In this document: in pieces, positions 36,601-51,600 of the stretch
Position numbering within the stretch: position 1 is the first letter of the stretch
Layout of the letters: each line of letters opens with the position of its first letter
NCBI RefSeq assembly: GCF_035083965.1
Contig: NC_089729.1
Span: 20,840,920-20,904,919, forward strand
DNA from: Branchiostoma lanceolatum
Lineage: Eukaryota > Chordata > Leptocardii > Amphioxiformes > Branchiostomatidae
Reading direction: 5' to 3'
Length of the DNA: 64,000 nt
Notes under the pieces: model-generated
What the model was told of the DNA's origin: nothing
Database searches by the model: none
What the model saw: only the letters and a program-made list of their open reading frames with translations
Made by a program: the position numbers and the translations under genes

Positions 36601-39600
36601 AACCAAAAATTGTATTTCAAGCCCTGAGGGTGTATTATTAAAGGTAGGGGTTGCTGGCCCTTCCGATTTAACATGCTCGAGGCACCTCCTTGAACACGGG
36701 ACTCCCAATTTATGTCCCTCCCGAAATAGGTTTTTGCTAGGATTGGCTGCAGCCAATCCTAGCCTTTCTTATTTGGTGGAAATCCTAGCAAGGAACAAAA
36801 GGGTTTCAATTTAAGTGATTAAGTTCAAACAGACTTCCTGTATTTCACACTCTGTTAACAGATTTAAGGCTTTCAACACTTGATGTAAGACTGTCTTGTA
36901 AACATTGTACTTCTTTGTTCAGTTTATTGATATACTTGCACTTGTACAATGTATATCTGTAACATGATGTTGTAAATACCTGAAGCCTTTCAGTTTTCCA
37001 TCTGTTACGTCAATTAAGTTGTTGGATCATTCATTGGCCGAAGAAAGGAAAAAGAAAAAAGAGAATCCCTACCAACTCATTGACCCTAATTTTCTTAAGG
37101 ACTGTAATTTGAAACACAACATTGATTTTCTGAAGCCTAGAGTTAGAAGAGGGATGTAGCAGCTGGTAGCAGCCTTACTGCCCAATGTGCCATGCACTAG
37201 GCATGAACACATGTTAAAAGAACTATACTCTCCAAGGACTTACCAACCTGATGTAATGTAGCTATCTACAAAACATACTTCTACATACAAACCCATCAAC
37301 TGTCAATCAATTATTCAAAGAAAACAGACCAATGACTGTTCTAACTGTTTGGACACACACCTGTCCCATTGTAGTGAGTGGTCCCTGTGGAAAAGCCAGT
37401 ATGTCAACATACACTCCCCTCGGACATGCTTGTGTGGAAGAGGTGGCAGACTACCAAGCTGGACATAAGGAAAAATAACATCACATTTGGAATATAACAT
37501 ATTAAGCAGAGTGTTTGGTCTGACACTTCCTTTGGAGCTGGAGATCAGGTGTTCAAAGCCTGACACTGTTGTCATTCACACAACTCAGACTGGCATGCTA
37601 CTGGAAAAGGTTACAATCCTTTAGATGGGACTTTACAAGCAGGATGCCTCATGTGTGTGAACAGGACAGTTGTTAAAGAGCCAACCACACTTATCAATAA
37701 GAGTAATCAGGTTCATTCCAATATGAGCAGATCAAAAAAATGAGTTGAGACTTAAACAGTTTGTACTTACCCTAATCTTTCTGCATTATATGTGCCTCAA
37801 GGCAATTCACTAGTTACACAATACAAATAAACATCAGAAGGCCGATCATAAAGTAAAACAAACAAAAAAAGAGTTCGGAGACCTCATATCTCCATGAAAT
37901 ATTCTGATTATGTAAATGACTTCCACATTTACATAATCTATGCTCGGTCATGTACACCTTTAACTAACTTGCTGTCTGATGGGTCCCAGCAAAGGTACGT
38001 CGAGCAGGTCATACAACGTCCAGGACGAGAGATACAAAAAACGGAAGTTCTGCTGCAGTACCAAGGTCACACAACAATAGGCCCAAAATAGACCTTCACC
38101 TTCCTCTTCCCAACACCTACCCACATACCAAATGCCATCAAAATCCATCCAGACGTTCTACAGTTACAATGTATGCTTGAGGAAACACAAACACACACAG
38201 ACACGCCAAAAAGTATACCTCCATTGGAGGTATGAGTCCATTCTTCACGGAAATAGTCATAAAACAATACACAAAACAGGGTCAAAATATTCCATTAGCT
38301 CTTATAATGAAGCAGGAATTTTGCTGGGTATTTGTGAAATGACTTTGCCTACCTTGATGGCATTATCTGCCAGCAGAGGAAACACAGTGGGCTGTATGGT
38401 GTGCAGACAGGCCTGTAGGGAGGCTGTGCCCTTGTGTGATGTTGTCTGTGTGTCTTCATTCAGAAACAGGTGTTCTGTGTCAGGTCCAAACCTGGGAAAC
38501 ATGGAGTCATACATGGTGAATAGCTCATTCAGAACCTTGTAGTGGAACATAGGGCAGCAATCTCCTTGCTGTTAAAGTAGCAGGGTATATCTTTACAGGG
38601 AGGGGTTGCCTGAGGCACCTCCTCGAACACGGGACCTCCATTTCACATCTGTTTCAAAAGATCAGTGCAGCCCAAATAAACCAAGATGCCCTTCCTAGGA
38701 TTGAACCAGGGTCTCCCAGTTAGCAACTGATTTGAACCAGGAGCTCAATTGTGGGGCTGCTACCACTTGAGCTATACTGACATTCCTACCTAGAATGGTA
38801 AAAGTTTTTTTCAAATAAGTCAGAAATGATGTGAGTGAATCCAGGAACTGAGAGTTTAACTTAGCATGGCCTACGTGGTGCTTATAAGGCAGAAGCACAT
38901 TTCCAGACAACACATACCTTCTGATCCACTCCTGGTATTGTGTGTTGTTCACTACTCCTACTGGAGTAAAGTGCACGACGATGGCTGGTCTTTCTTCACC
39001 ACCATCCTGATACCTGAGAGGAACAAGTTGGAGTAGAACTCAAGACACACGTACCCCGGAACCACATAACATTCTTCATACAAAAACTTCCTACAAAATG
39101 TTCATATACATGACATTGTACCCTATAGAAAAGAAGCTGTCCAAAGTAAGACAGCCTAATCTTAACAATGAGGGCTATTCTAACATTTTATCACCAATTA
39201 TACAAATGAGGTCCTCATCTGCATAATTTATATTCAACGAAGTTCACCTTCATATAACTTCCAAATGCCAGAAGTATTAAATTGCTACCATTAACTAGTA
39301 TGGAATTATAGTAGTTTCTCCTTAGTTATGCAAATTAGGTCTTCATTTGCATATTTCCATCTATGAACATTCCTCTATTCCTCAGTTATGAATGTCACAT
39401 GTTTGAAAAGACCTATAATGCAATGCAGTAGGTATATTATCAGAAAGAGAAAAATCTAAGGTATAATCAAGTCAATCATAAAGAAAATCCTAACATTGAG
39501 ATTTTCACAATCACCTGACGCGCGAAGTATGGCAACATGGCCAACAAAATGCAACAAAGGGGGCAAATGGGTGGTTCACATTCAATGCGGACGGTTACCC

Positions 39601-42600
39601 GGAAGAAAGGCTCGGGCCCAAAATCAATTTTCACCAATAAAACATTGATTCTTACACTTTTCAGCCGTGTTGGTATCTAATGTCATTTCACAGCAGATTA
39701 TGAGAAATGTGAACTCAAACCTCGACACTCAAAAGCCTTTCGTCACTTTTTTGTTGTGCACTACCACGGACCCCTGTCACAGAAGGATTGGTGTGTGCAC
39801 CAATAACTAGTATCTTATTATATAAATCATCACTCAAGCTATCTACATAGCAAAACCATCCGTCAACCCCTTCTTGAGTTATTCTCTTTCAAAGTCTGAA
39901 ACAAAACCTGCTCCTGCAGTTCCGAAAAAGCCGCTAGGGTCCCAAATATACACAACGTACTTTACATCCCAAGAGCTACATGTTTATCTACCACTAAAAG
40001 ATTGTTACCACAGCACGTCCAGAACACAAGATATCAAAACCAAAAGTTCTGCTGCATTACCATTGCATGTCGCTAGGGGGCCCAAAATCACATAATTTTC
40101 AGGCCTTAGGAAGACCTACCCACATATCAAGTATCAAGACAATACATTCAGGCATTCATGAGTTATCGTGTTCACAGAAGGAAGGACACACACACGAACA
40201 CTGTGCAAAACATAACCTTCTATAGGCAAAGGTAAGGTAATAATGAAGGCTTCTTTTTGTATTCTTACTTTGCAATCTGGCTGTTGGTTGTTACAGGGAC
40301 AATAAATTCCTCATCAGGGCATTCCACGACTGTGAATTTGGAAAGACACAGAGACAGATTAAATGTGAACAAAAACAGCTCACTACATTTTGTTAGCATA
40401 GGAAACTGTTGATCTTGTACATCATATAGCTTATACGTGTATGCTGCATACTGAGGTCTCATTCGAAAGTTATTGCAAAGGGTCATGTAAAAATTATGTG
40501 TCTTACAATGTACATGGGTGTGCGTCACCATGTGCCTAATGAACCTACAGGAAATGTACCGACATCATTCATTCAATATTGAGCACATTTACCTTGCATT
40601 ATGAGAAAATATTGCAACCTCATGCCACACAATCCCTGTTTATAGCAATTACAAACTGCACTTAGCTACACCCCAACAAGAGGCACTTTCCAGCTGCAAG
40701 CATACAACCGCACGCACAAAACCCAGGACTTTGCACCTCCGCCCCAGGGGGAGTACAGTTTAGTAGTACTAGTACAGTTTAGGGTACTCACTCGGAGTAA
40801 TACATGAGACCCTAAGTACTCACCAATGAAGACAGGTCCAGGTGTGTCAGGTTCTATGTAGTCTTCTGGGTTGATGATTCTCCCATCTGGTAAGGTGGCC
40901 TGGTTACCTTTCTTCAACTCACTAACCCACACACCCCTGCAGGTTAATTAACAGCATTAACTCATTAATGAAAAAACCCTCAATGAGTGAGTGAGTGTAC
41001 AATTAATTCTAAGTTGACTGCTCAACGGTGGGTCAAAGTAGAAAACAACTTCCTCCCCGCAAAATTTACTTAAACCAAAAAAAATGTTACTGCAGAACTC
41101 ATGATCATGCACACTTGAATATACGCACAAGTGTGACAGGGCCCTAAGTTATAATAGTTGTTAGAATAGTATCAGCAAACATGTGTTGTAACGGTACATT
41201 GAATACTCACGGTTTGATTCCGTCCATCAATGCTTTTTCCGATAGAAACCTGCCTTTTCTGGGCTTCAGCTGTGAGTACAGAATAGACAGACCAAACTTT
41301 AGTTATTTCTTTACATTGTGGCTAACGTAAAAACATGTGTCTTACATGTCTGCATTCCTAATGAACCTACAGGAAAGTAACCAATGAAATTCACTCTACC
41401 CTACATCATGAAAAAAAATTGCCAACAACCTCATACCACACAATCCCTGTTTATGGCAATTACAAACTGCACTTAGTCATACCCCACAAAAGTCACTTTC
41501 CCACTGTACTGTAAGCGTACAACCACACTACTCAATACCCAGGGCTGTGCACCTCTGACCTACCGTGCAGCTGCTGAACATCACCTGCTAATTTCTTCAG
41601 TTACAAACAACATTTCACCAATTCTACACTTGAGATCAGTTGGGCTGGCTAAAAGGGAATCCACCACCACTATAAACACATGTTCCTGCAGCCTTTCACT
41701 TCCTAAGTCCTTGTAATACATGAATGAGACCATCTTTTGAGAAGAATTTGTTCTGAATGTTAAATCTATTAACTGTGACAAGAGTTATAAGAATGTTTCA
41801 ATTCCTTTACAAAAGAATTGTTACTTCACCAATGTCTTGATTATAATAGCATCAAATCTCAAAGACAAAAACTAAAATTCACCAATCAATTAATGATTTC
41901 TTTTATGTAACTTGTGATCAGTACTGTCTTTTATAAAGAAATATCATCAATATATGTACATTAACATAAAACAACTGAATTTCGGAGAGTGTAAAGTAAC
42001 TATCATAATATGAAACATGGACTTACCTTACAAATATAGCTTATGACAAGAGAGTCGTCCCTCTGAGATGTTTTTCTTCTCTTTGCCTCTGTAAGAGGTA
42101 GAAAATATAAGTTAACGTTGTTAATCTGCTATTCCAAGATCAGGTGTACCAGTGTTTTGTAGTTGGGCAGGTTTTTAAAGTTTTACATTTTTCCACTTTC
42201 AGGCACTTTTTGAATTTTTGAATAGCGACAAGCGGTTCAAAGGTTTTGCTCTTTGACAGACTTTTAGCATTGTTACCTTTGCGAAGAAGGTTATGTTTTG
42301 CCGAGTGAGTGTCCGTGTGTGTGTCTGTCACACAATAACTCAAGAATACCTGGATGGATCTCAAAATGACTAGATTTGGGGCCACCTAATTTAAAATTTA
42401 GATATCTGTTATCCTTGACCGTGTCTGGCGTTCCAAACACCTCTCCAGAGCGGTCAAGCTGAAGATTTACAACACCCTTGTTCTTTCTGTCCTCCTCTAC
42501 GGAGCTGAGTCCTGGACTCTCACAAAGGCTCTTACACTGAAGCTGGACTCTTGCGACACCCGGTGCCTGAGAAAGATCGAAGGCATTCGCTGGCAGGACC

Positions 42601-45600
42601 ATGTCACAAACGAAGCAGTGCGCCGCACAACTAACCAGGTCCCGGTTAGCAAGATCATCAAGCACCAGCTAACCCTCCTGGGTCACACGTCCAGAGCCAC
42701 ACCCACCCAGGAAGTGGTCAAACTGGTCCTCGCAGCTCCAGACCCAACTTGGAGCGCCCTAAAGGCCGTCCCAGGAGCAGATGGGAGGACCAAGTGTTCA
42801 ATATGCTGGACACTATGGGAGTCAGCAGAGCCGACTGGAGGGCTCTGGCCGAAAACAGAACATCCTGGAGGGAGATGTCTGCAGCCGCCATGCATCTGCC
42901 CTGATGCCTGCGGTTGATTGGATATCTGTCATATTGCATGATAAGTCTCTGTAACAAGTGGCACCTATTAGACCTGTCAGTTGTCACAGACGGGCAAATA
43001 TTCTCATGCTGGCATGGCCATGGTCTGCAGCCAGGGGCTCTACAGTTAGTGGTCACAACACACCTACATGTAACACCTGTCAGCTGACACATTGAGGCAA
43101 ATATTCCCCTGCTGGAAGGGCCTGTCCTTAAGGGCCAAACGACTAGTTATCAAAACAGAAAGGGATAGCTAGAACCTGTAAACAGAATCAAAAGGGAAAT
43201 CGTAATTCCATGATAGGACTATTTCAAATGCGACCTGATTTGCATCATCATCATCATTATGCTTCCGGATTTAATCCAGTGAAATACAATCAAAAGTTTT
43301 TCCAGTACGGTCTGTCCTTCATGGCAGCTATCAATGTAGAACCTGAGAGTCCAGTGTCTCTTTCAATCAATGTCAATAAAGTTGATTTGCATAATTGATT
43401 AAAAAATGCTAGAAAAGCCTTCTTTGTTAAAGAAGATAACACTGTCATGCTTAACTTCTTCTATTTGGGTGGAGAAGATGATACAATTTAGGCCACACCA
43501 ACTTGATTTAATGGATGACATCCGCTCGCATTGATTTTCGCCTGTTCTCCAAAAAAAGAAAATCACCTCCTCCAGGGCTACACAGAACTCCAGAACTTGC
43601 CGACTCATATTGACACAAAAGGCCAGCTTGTCGTAAAACTTATGTACTGCCACAAAATACGTCAGCATCAAAGTTGACAAGAAAACCTGGGGGGTAATTG
43701 TGGATATGTATGCTATCGATGTCGGTGAGGGGGATGTTACGTTTGCGCAGTTGAAGTGGCAGCCAGTGAGTAGCACCCTGACAATTTCAAAGATGTTTTG
43801 CAACGATCAGAGAAGTGGGAGTTTAGGCATTGGGAACACTTTGCTGCCCCGACGGCTGACTAAGCTATGGGAGAGAGTGAGTGAGTGAGTGATAGAAGTC
43901 TAACAGCGGGATTTGTAAGTGTGAACTATGGAATGCTTAATATGCCAGTGCCATGTATGTTGAAACTGCCCTTATAAGTATTCTGATCACAGTCATACAT
44001 ATATCATCCATAGTCCTTGGAGCCAAATACCTTCAAATAGCGTACCAGTACTTCTTTGATCGTTCTTGTCAATATATCAAACATGGATCAGTTTGGCTGA
44101 GTCTGCTAATATGAACAAGACAACTTACATGTACCTCCTAGAAATAAAAAATTGTTGCTTGTTTGATACACCGTGTTTTGTGGTTCAATTCGCAATACCA
44201 GCTTTGTAGTTTTTTGGGGGGGGGGCTGAATTTTTCTTTTTTCGCCCGCGTGCTTTAGTTTCAGGGTCATCCAGGATGTCATCCATGAAATTAAGTTGGT
44301 GTGGGCTTATGCAAATGATGACCTTATCTGTATGATAAAGGAGAAACACTCATAATACATCAGTCAAAAAGGTTAAAATCATTTGGCGAAGGTATGAGGC
44401 CTTGGCCTCTTCAAAGAACGCATTCTTTTATGATCGTAGAAGGAATCATTTCAAGGGGGTGGGCACTAATACTAGTTTTGCTAATTGCAGATACAACTTA
44501 CTTGGTGAATTTCTAGGGCTGGTTGACCTGTTGGAATCATCTGACTCTGAGTCGATATCAGACACACCAGAACTGTTTCTCCTGACCAGCGGACTCTGGG
44601 AAGGAGAGCTGATGGCTCTGGGACTGAGATCATGGTCAGGTGACCTGGATCCTTCCCTATGACTGAGCCCTCCTCCAGGTGATGATCTATCAGGAGCTGT
44701 GATTGGACAAGAGTAAATAAAGACAAATATTTGTATTGTGTATGAACTACACCGCTAGAGATAATGACCAAAACACCTTGTCCTGACCACCCCTTCCAAA
44801 CTTTCTGAAATGGATAATCCCAACAGCAAAAGCTGAAAGAGGAAAGATTATTGCTCACCTCTGATTGGCACCTGCCAAACTGTCATGACATCATCCGTCA
44901 TGGGGGACAGCTGGTACGGCTTCACATCTGGAACAGCAAACACTCTTGTTATATATGATACCTGAGTCTCTATAGATGATCCTGACTGTCCATCACAATA
45001 AGCACTTCAACAACGATAGCATGGCAATCAGCGGTTCGACCAAGGAAAAAATGGCTGCATGTCCATCAAGTTTTTGCACTTTTATGGTTTTATTTTGCAT
45101 TTCTATGTTTTGACAGAGGTGGGCGGGGTGGGGCTTTCGGATCAGATTTTTACTTGTAGGAAAAAAAGACATTGGAAGTTCTCTGCATGGGAGGTTCCTG
45201 ACGACAGTAAATTCTGTTGGGACGGCAACACATAATGACAAATTTATGTACATAATCCTATACTGTATAGTGTATGCACTAACATGGCATTCTCTGCTTG
45301 ATAGGACTTGTTCTTGAGAAAGGTCTTGGAAACAGCGTTTCATATAATAGTTTCATAATAAGTTTCATAAGTTCATAATATTGTTCCACTGTATTCACAG
45401 AGTGTCTGGCAAAACTAGGCTCTTAACACTGATGGAACCGGACATTGTGACTGATGAGAAATTTCACTGTGTTCTTCTATGGGTTCAACTACGGGTTCAA
45501 CTATTGGTATATGAAGAATTTGTTGACAACGTTTAACAATGAGATAGGATAACAAATAACGTGCTACAAAGAATTCAAGTGACCAACTGCTCTTCATTAA

Positions 45601-48600
45601 TAATTTACCAACAATGCTTAAAATGTTGACTTAGAGTGGGCCACTACATTTAACGGATTATAAGTTTGTTAAGACATAAAAAATGGTACAATATTTTTTC
45701 TTTAAGATATATTTTCACAAAGTCTAGGAACACCATAGAGTATAATCTCTAGATGTACTTACCAACTTTTATCTTTGGGAAGTATGTGAAGTCTTTCAAT
45801 GCTTGATAGAAATCTTCCTGTAACACACACATTGCGGATAGTTATTGTAAAAATGTTTGTATAAATTTCATTACTGTAACCAATATCAGAACAAATTTGG
45901 AACATACAAAAAGGGCTCTACAAGTGTATAGTACAAAAGACGTATTTGGAATTCAAGCTGTCCAATGAAGAGCAGTATTAAAAGTTTTGTTAAGTGGTAA
46001 ATTGTCTAGACTTTTTGTCTGCAGTTTTCAGTCAACTGTTAGGTGGCACAGTTACATTGGTACAGATAGGATAACTGATTTTAACACTTAAAAGATTTAT
46101 TTCTGTGAAAGACTTACTGCATTAGGAGGTCCGTACACCCGCACCTCTGGTACTCCAATGCCCTGTAGAGTCAGTGTCATGCCTGGTACAATAAAACAAG
46201 AATCCCCACTTATACAGCACTAGTCTAGTGTTTTCTATGCACCGATACATACATGTCTAGCACCCGACATAAGTCAAGTAAGTCAAGTCATACATACAAG
46301 TATAAACATTCTGTCCTATGTGACATTGATACTAAAGAAAGCCTAGTAACTTAACCTTGCTTTCGTAAGAATTATGGGGTAGATACTAAAAATGCAGCAA
46401 TGTTGAATACAAAGGTGCACAACAAAGTTGGAATAAGTTAAATCTTTAGACAATAACTTGTTACCTAAAACATTGACAATTTCATTTTGTTTAACTGTGC
46501 CAACATTTTCACACCGCAAATTCCTCTATAGAATCCTCACTGTCAATAACTCTATTGGACAGTACTGTAATTCATGTATTATATACACAGGGCTCGAAAT
46601 TCATCTTTGGGAATAGGTGCACTGGTGCACCCAACTAAAAAAAATGGGTGCACAGAGAGAATTTTGGGTGCACCAGATGAAATAAAGTTGAATGTTCTTC
46701 AGAACATAATTACAAAGTTTAACGCTGCTGCCTTTCTTACGAACTTCAATCTATTATTCTATAGCTAGCTTCAAAATTTCAAACAAATAATACATTAAAT
46801 AAAGTACAGCAAAAAGTTATCATGCTGTTTTTTATACTTACATTTCAAGAATATTCTGTATACTAGTGTACAATAGTACCTTAACCCTATAAGCTACAAA
46901 AATATATAGGTCCACCAGTGCACCCAGAGTCAAAAATAAGGTGCAAAGCTCCAATTTTGGGTGCACTGGGCGCACATGCACCCACTATTTCGAGCCCTGA
47001 TACATATGATATATATATCAGTTTAGTTCACAACACTGTTCAGTGAAACATAATTCATTGAATCATTCATTCATTCAGACAGCTGTAGTGCCTAGTGGCA
47101 CATAGCCAGGGTAGAAATTACCCTGCTGATTCAGTAGCAGGGTACATCTTTACAGGGAGGGGTTGTTAGCCCTTCCTCTTCAACATGCTCAAGGCACCTG
47201 TTGAACACTGAACCCCATTTTACTTACCTTGGGTGCAGCCAAACCAAGATGTCCTTACCCAGGATTAAAACGGGTCTCCCAGTTAGCAACTAATTATACA
47301 AACTTCTAATGTGGAACGGCCATGCTCTGGGCTGGGCCTCCATGCAAACTTTAAAACCTTCAGCATGGCTCTGCTCACACTGTTTAGGATAGCAACAGGG
47401 GACAACTGGAATGGGATCATGAAGGTAGGTTGGGCCCAGATTGAAACAGAGCTTTTGACTTGTTTCAGCTTGCTCAATGGAACACCCCTGCTCTGGGCTT
47501 GGCAAGCATGCCAACTTTGAAAACTTCGGCATGGCCTTCCTCACGCTGTTCAGGGTAGGAACAGGAGACAACTGGAATGGGATCATGAAGGTAGGGAATA
47601 AGCAGATTAGCACCCCTAGCAGAAATGTGGAGGATTACAACCAACCTCTGGTAGAGATGTTGAGGCATGCAGCCTAGGAGGAAAAGTGACACAAGACCCA
47701 TAAACACAATCATACCCTATCAAGACGTAGTCTCATCATCAATCGTCCACTTAAAGGATATGGAATTCCTTTAGACGCCTAATGAGTTAAGGTCAGGTGA
47801 ATTACCATACAGGGGAATCGAACCAGGCACACGCTAGTGGAACCAGTAATTTGAGTGTTTTACTGAATGTGTATTTTCCATTTTTGTACGCTTTCAGGAC
47901 TGCACACAGGTAAAGACAAGATGCGCTGTAAGCTAATATTTCCCCTTCCACCTCTAGGATACCCTGCGAGGTCCCCCTGACTGTGACGACTCAGAAGACT
48001 GCAAGGCTAACTGCTGCGTGAGCGCCATCCTCGCCCCCATCTACTTCGTGTCGTTCGTGCTGATGGCGCAGTTTGTGCTGGTGAATGTGGTGGTGGCTGT
48101 GCTGATGAAGAACATGGAGGACAGTAACCGCAGCATGGCGGACGATGATGAGGAAGACGAGGAGCCGTCTGAAGGGAAGGAGTTCCGAGAATTGGAGGAT
48201 GAGCAGGGAGCGACCAATGGACAGGTAAGGCAGGTCAGGGAATGTAACAGTGTTGCGAGGTTTGTTTGGCAGCTGTAGTGAGAAAGTTCAATGACAAGCA
48301 TACTTTGTACTTGAAATACAAGGTGAAAGTTAAGAAAGGCAGCATAATTTTTTCTGCATACTTCTATGGCACTTGTCTTGGGAACGGCTAGATTTGCTTC
48401 ACACGTGTATAGACACACACACACACACACACGTTTGTAGCTAATAGCATAAAATCTTTCAGGGTCATCTCAAGTTAATCAGTCCTTGGTCTGGTACATT
48501 GCCTTGAACATGCAAGGAAAGACAGTGAGAATTATGGGTCATGGTAAGAATGGTACTATCAATAGAATTGGTGGATAGGGATATACATGTTTAAGTGATT

Positions 48601-51600
48601 TGAAGCCAGGTGACCTGTTCTGTTTCCAGGGTAACGGAGACAAGAAGCGTGTGACCAGGTTCCACTCCCTGCCAGACAGCTTCACCTTCCCTGTAGGGGC
48701 CCAGTCATGTGAGAACAGTGGAGGCAGCAGCGACAACAAAGGTGGGGCTCTCCTCTTAAAGGTTTCTTGGCAATATTTCACATTGCTACATGTATATGGC
48801 CCTCGAAAACATGACAATCAAAACCATTTGATGATCTTACTGTCTAATTGCTGAATAAACCGTAGCAAAAACACTTTATGTCATTTAAGATGATAACAAA
48901 ACTTTTTCACAGCCAAAATAATTTGTTAATTTTTTGCTCGTCATTGTACTTGAATTGATCTATTCTTTTAGAAATCTGTTGCACTTTCTCTGGCTAGGTG
49001 ATGGGTTCTTCTGAGCTGTACAATGCAGACATGCACCTCCTCTGTGTCATGATGTTCCAAGTGTGATAATGTGTTTTCCTCAGGTGTAGAAAGTCATCTG
49101 TATATAATTCGTGAAGTGTCTTCTGCATATTAGTCATCTTATTGTCAGTGTCAACGCGACCACCCTGTTTGCAAAGCTGGCTTACACCCTTTTCACCCCT
49201 TCTGTTTTTGTCTCTTGATGTTCTTTGTTGAAAACATATGCTATGTTTTTACGCTATTTACTTTGTTTATGTACATCACAGCATTGCTGCTTCATGTTGC
49301 ATTTTGTAGGTTCCGTTGCAAAGTGGGCGGTTGCAGTAAAACGAGCATAGTGAGTTTCGTGCGTGTGTGAGTACTTTGTTTGGTCCGTGGGTAGGTGGCG
49401 AACGTTTCTCCTGACTAACATCTCTCTTTCTACGCTAACTCACAGGTTCAGTCCTTTTTAACAATTGTTGCACCTGGCATGGGGAGCTACATGTCTTCCA
49501 TCTTCAAAACTGGAGGGGGGGGGGGGGGGAGCAGGAAATGTCAATGTATGGAAATCATAGGAAGGATTAAAATCAAAGCTGAAACCTTCCAACCATATAT
49601 CATGTTATTAATAATCTTGAAATATTCATATGTACTACAGTAACTGAAGAAAAGGATTCAAGCTCATTGTTTTGTTATATAATTGGAACCAGGAGCTCAA
49701 CTATGCACCCGCCACCAGTCAAGCTACAGGGACATCCCTACTTGAGCATAATGCTTCATCTAATTTGTACCACCATGTAAAAGATCAGTGTTACCTCCTA
49801 AACCCCCTACATTGTTCCAGCTCAGTCTGGTTAGGAAGATGTCCTCCATTCTGCTCACCTTCACCCTGGGAAAGGTCAAACACCATCAGTACTGATTCAC
49901 ATACTGTAGACCAGGGCTCTAGCCAGCGCCAGTTTTGCCGTAAATTTACGGCACTTTGCTGCGTGTTACGGAAAAAAATCAAAACCAATCCGTAAACCTT
50001 GACGGAAAAAAATCGGGAGAAAAGATATAGACAGGGCTTAAACTTTTGCAATGATCTCCAGAAAAGAAGCGGAAGTTTGAAGCGAAGTCGATTCAGGCCA
50101 TTTTTATCTTCCGCCGGCGACAGGTGACAACCCCAAGGTGGCTTTATAGCAGACAAACTAGGAGGCGCGGAGGTTGCCAGTGGTTCTTGGGCTAAGAGAA
50201 AATCAGCGTCGTGCGCCCCCCTCCCCACTAGAATTGCCCGGTCGCATCGGGCTGACGTTTTTTCTGCTGTTTTCGCCGGTTCACCGCCAATTATAGCCAC
50301 ACAAAAAAATACTCCGGTAGTTACCAGGCTTTCCGTATTTTCTGCTAAACATTGTAAAGTTTTACGCCGAGTTACACACACCTTCTTCCCGCGAAAACTG
50401 GTGTTAAGAGTTTGAAACCACAGAATCAGATATTATCTACCAATAACAGCGTTCGTTCACGCTGCGTCACGGAAAATCGACCAATGACATACAAGTCTCG
50501 CGGTTCACGAGATGTTGAAGCGCGAATCCGCGAGTTTTTATCGGAAATTGATATTTGGTGCGACGATGGGGCTGTTTGAAGACTTCAATCGACGAATTAA
50601 AAAATGATCAAATCAAGTGGAAGTTAACGGAGAAATCGTCCATGGAAAACATGGAAGGAAAATATTGAACGTCTTTAGGGCGTTCTGTCCAAAGTAGGGT
50701 GTCTCATTTCCTACTATATTTAGTACAGGGCGCAACCGGGACCGGTGTTGAAAATGTTTTATTTCTGCCGACTTAAATTCACGTGTATATTTGTCAAGTA
50801 AATAAGCAAAACTTGCCCCTCAAAATGCTGGAGATAGCGTTTCAGAGGGTCTAGATTTCAAAATTTCCCGGGGGGGAATACCCCCGGACCCCCCTAAAAT
50901 TGTCGCGCCTACGGCGCGACGCCTCGCGCCTTCGGCGCTCGATATGTCTGGTTTTGACCAAAATTTGGGCCTTACGGGATTAAATTTCAGGCTGGCTAGA
51001 GCCCTGCTGTAGACTCTGTTTTCACGGCAGGAATGGAAAGATGGATCGTGCTGAGTTTTACAGTTGAGACAGAAGCAAACCCAATGCTACATTGTTGACT
51101 GCATGTAAACTGAAAGATGACTACTTACTTGTGTTCCATCATAATTCTCTGGGTTCCTTCTCCACAGTTGAAAAGATATCTGATTGCACAAAAGAGAATT
51201 ACTTGTACTTGAAAAGTAATTATGACTCCTGTGAAATCTGAAACATCTTGGCATCATCATATTGTTTGTATAAAATGTAATACAAGCTGACAGTAGCATA
51301 ACATTGGTCCATACGAATAACTCGTAACTGCAGAAAAGAAAACTGAAGTCACATGTCACAGTCATTGGGACAAGCCAAATCCCTGATCTCAGCTAAACCC
51401 ATGCTCACACTGAGATAATCTAACTTTATTTTATGTGCTTTTTACAATACACATTGCCACATTGTCATGATGGCTGTCGTTTTGTCAAATATCAGAACTA
51501 TTAATTTTGTCGTTTGTCTACTCTTTATATTTACAGCTTGTATTGTTGTACTTATGTCCTTGTATGTTCCATGTGTTAAGTTAGATGACCTGTACCTAGC

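Noticed and set aside
38530..38788. Functional tRNA gene
   Set aside because: A and B boxes are present but the acceptor stem does not pair and the sequence is repeated many times with a common tail; it is a SINE.
43399..43803. 134-residue minus-strand open frame inside the long MITE
   Set aside because: No recognisable family; only the left half of a non-autonomous element. It might be a remnant of a transposon gene, but nothing shows that.
47303..47424. Mutually exclusive exon pair of a functional calcium channel
   Set aside because: The first copy lacks an AG acceptor and the upstream channel exons are absent, so regulated alternative splicing cannot be supported here.
49791..50381. 196-residue minus-strand open frame next to ELAC2 exon 4
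   Set aside because: Its C-terminal residues overlap true exon 4, but in another frame, and the rest lies in the hAT element. No transposase motif is seen.
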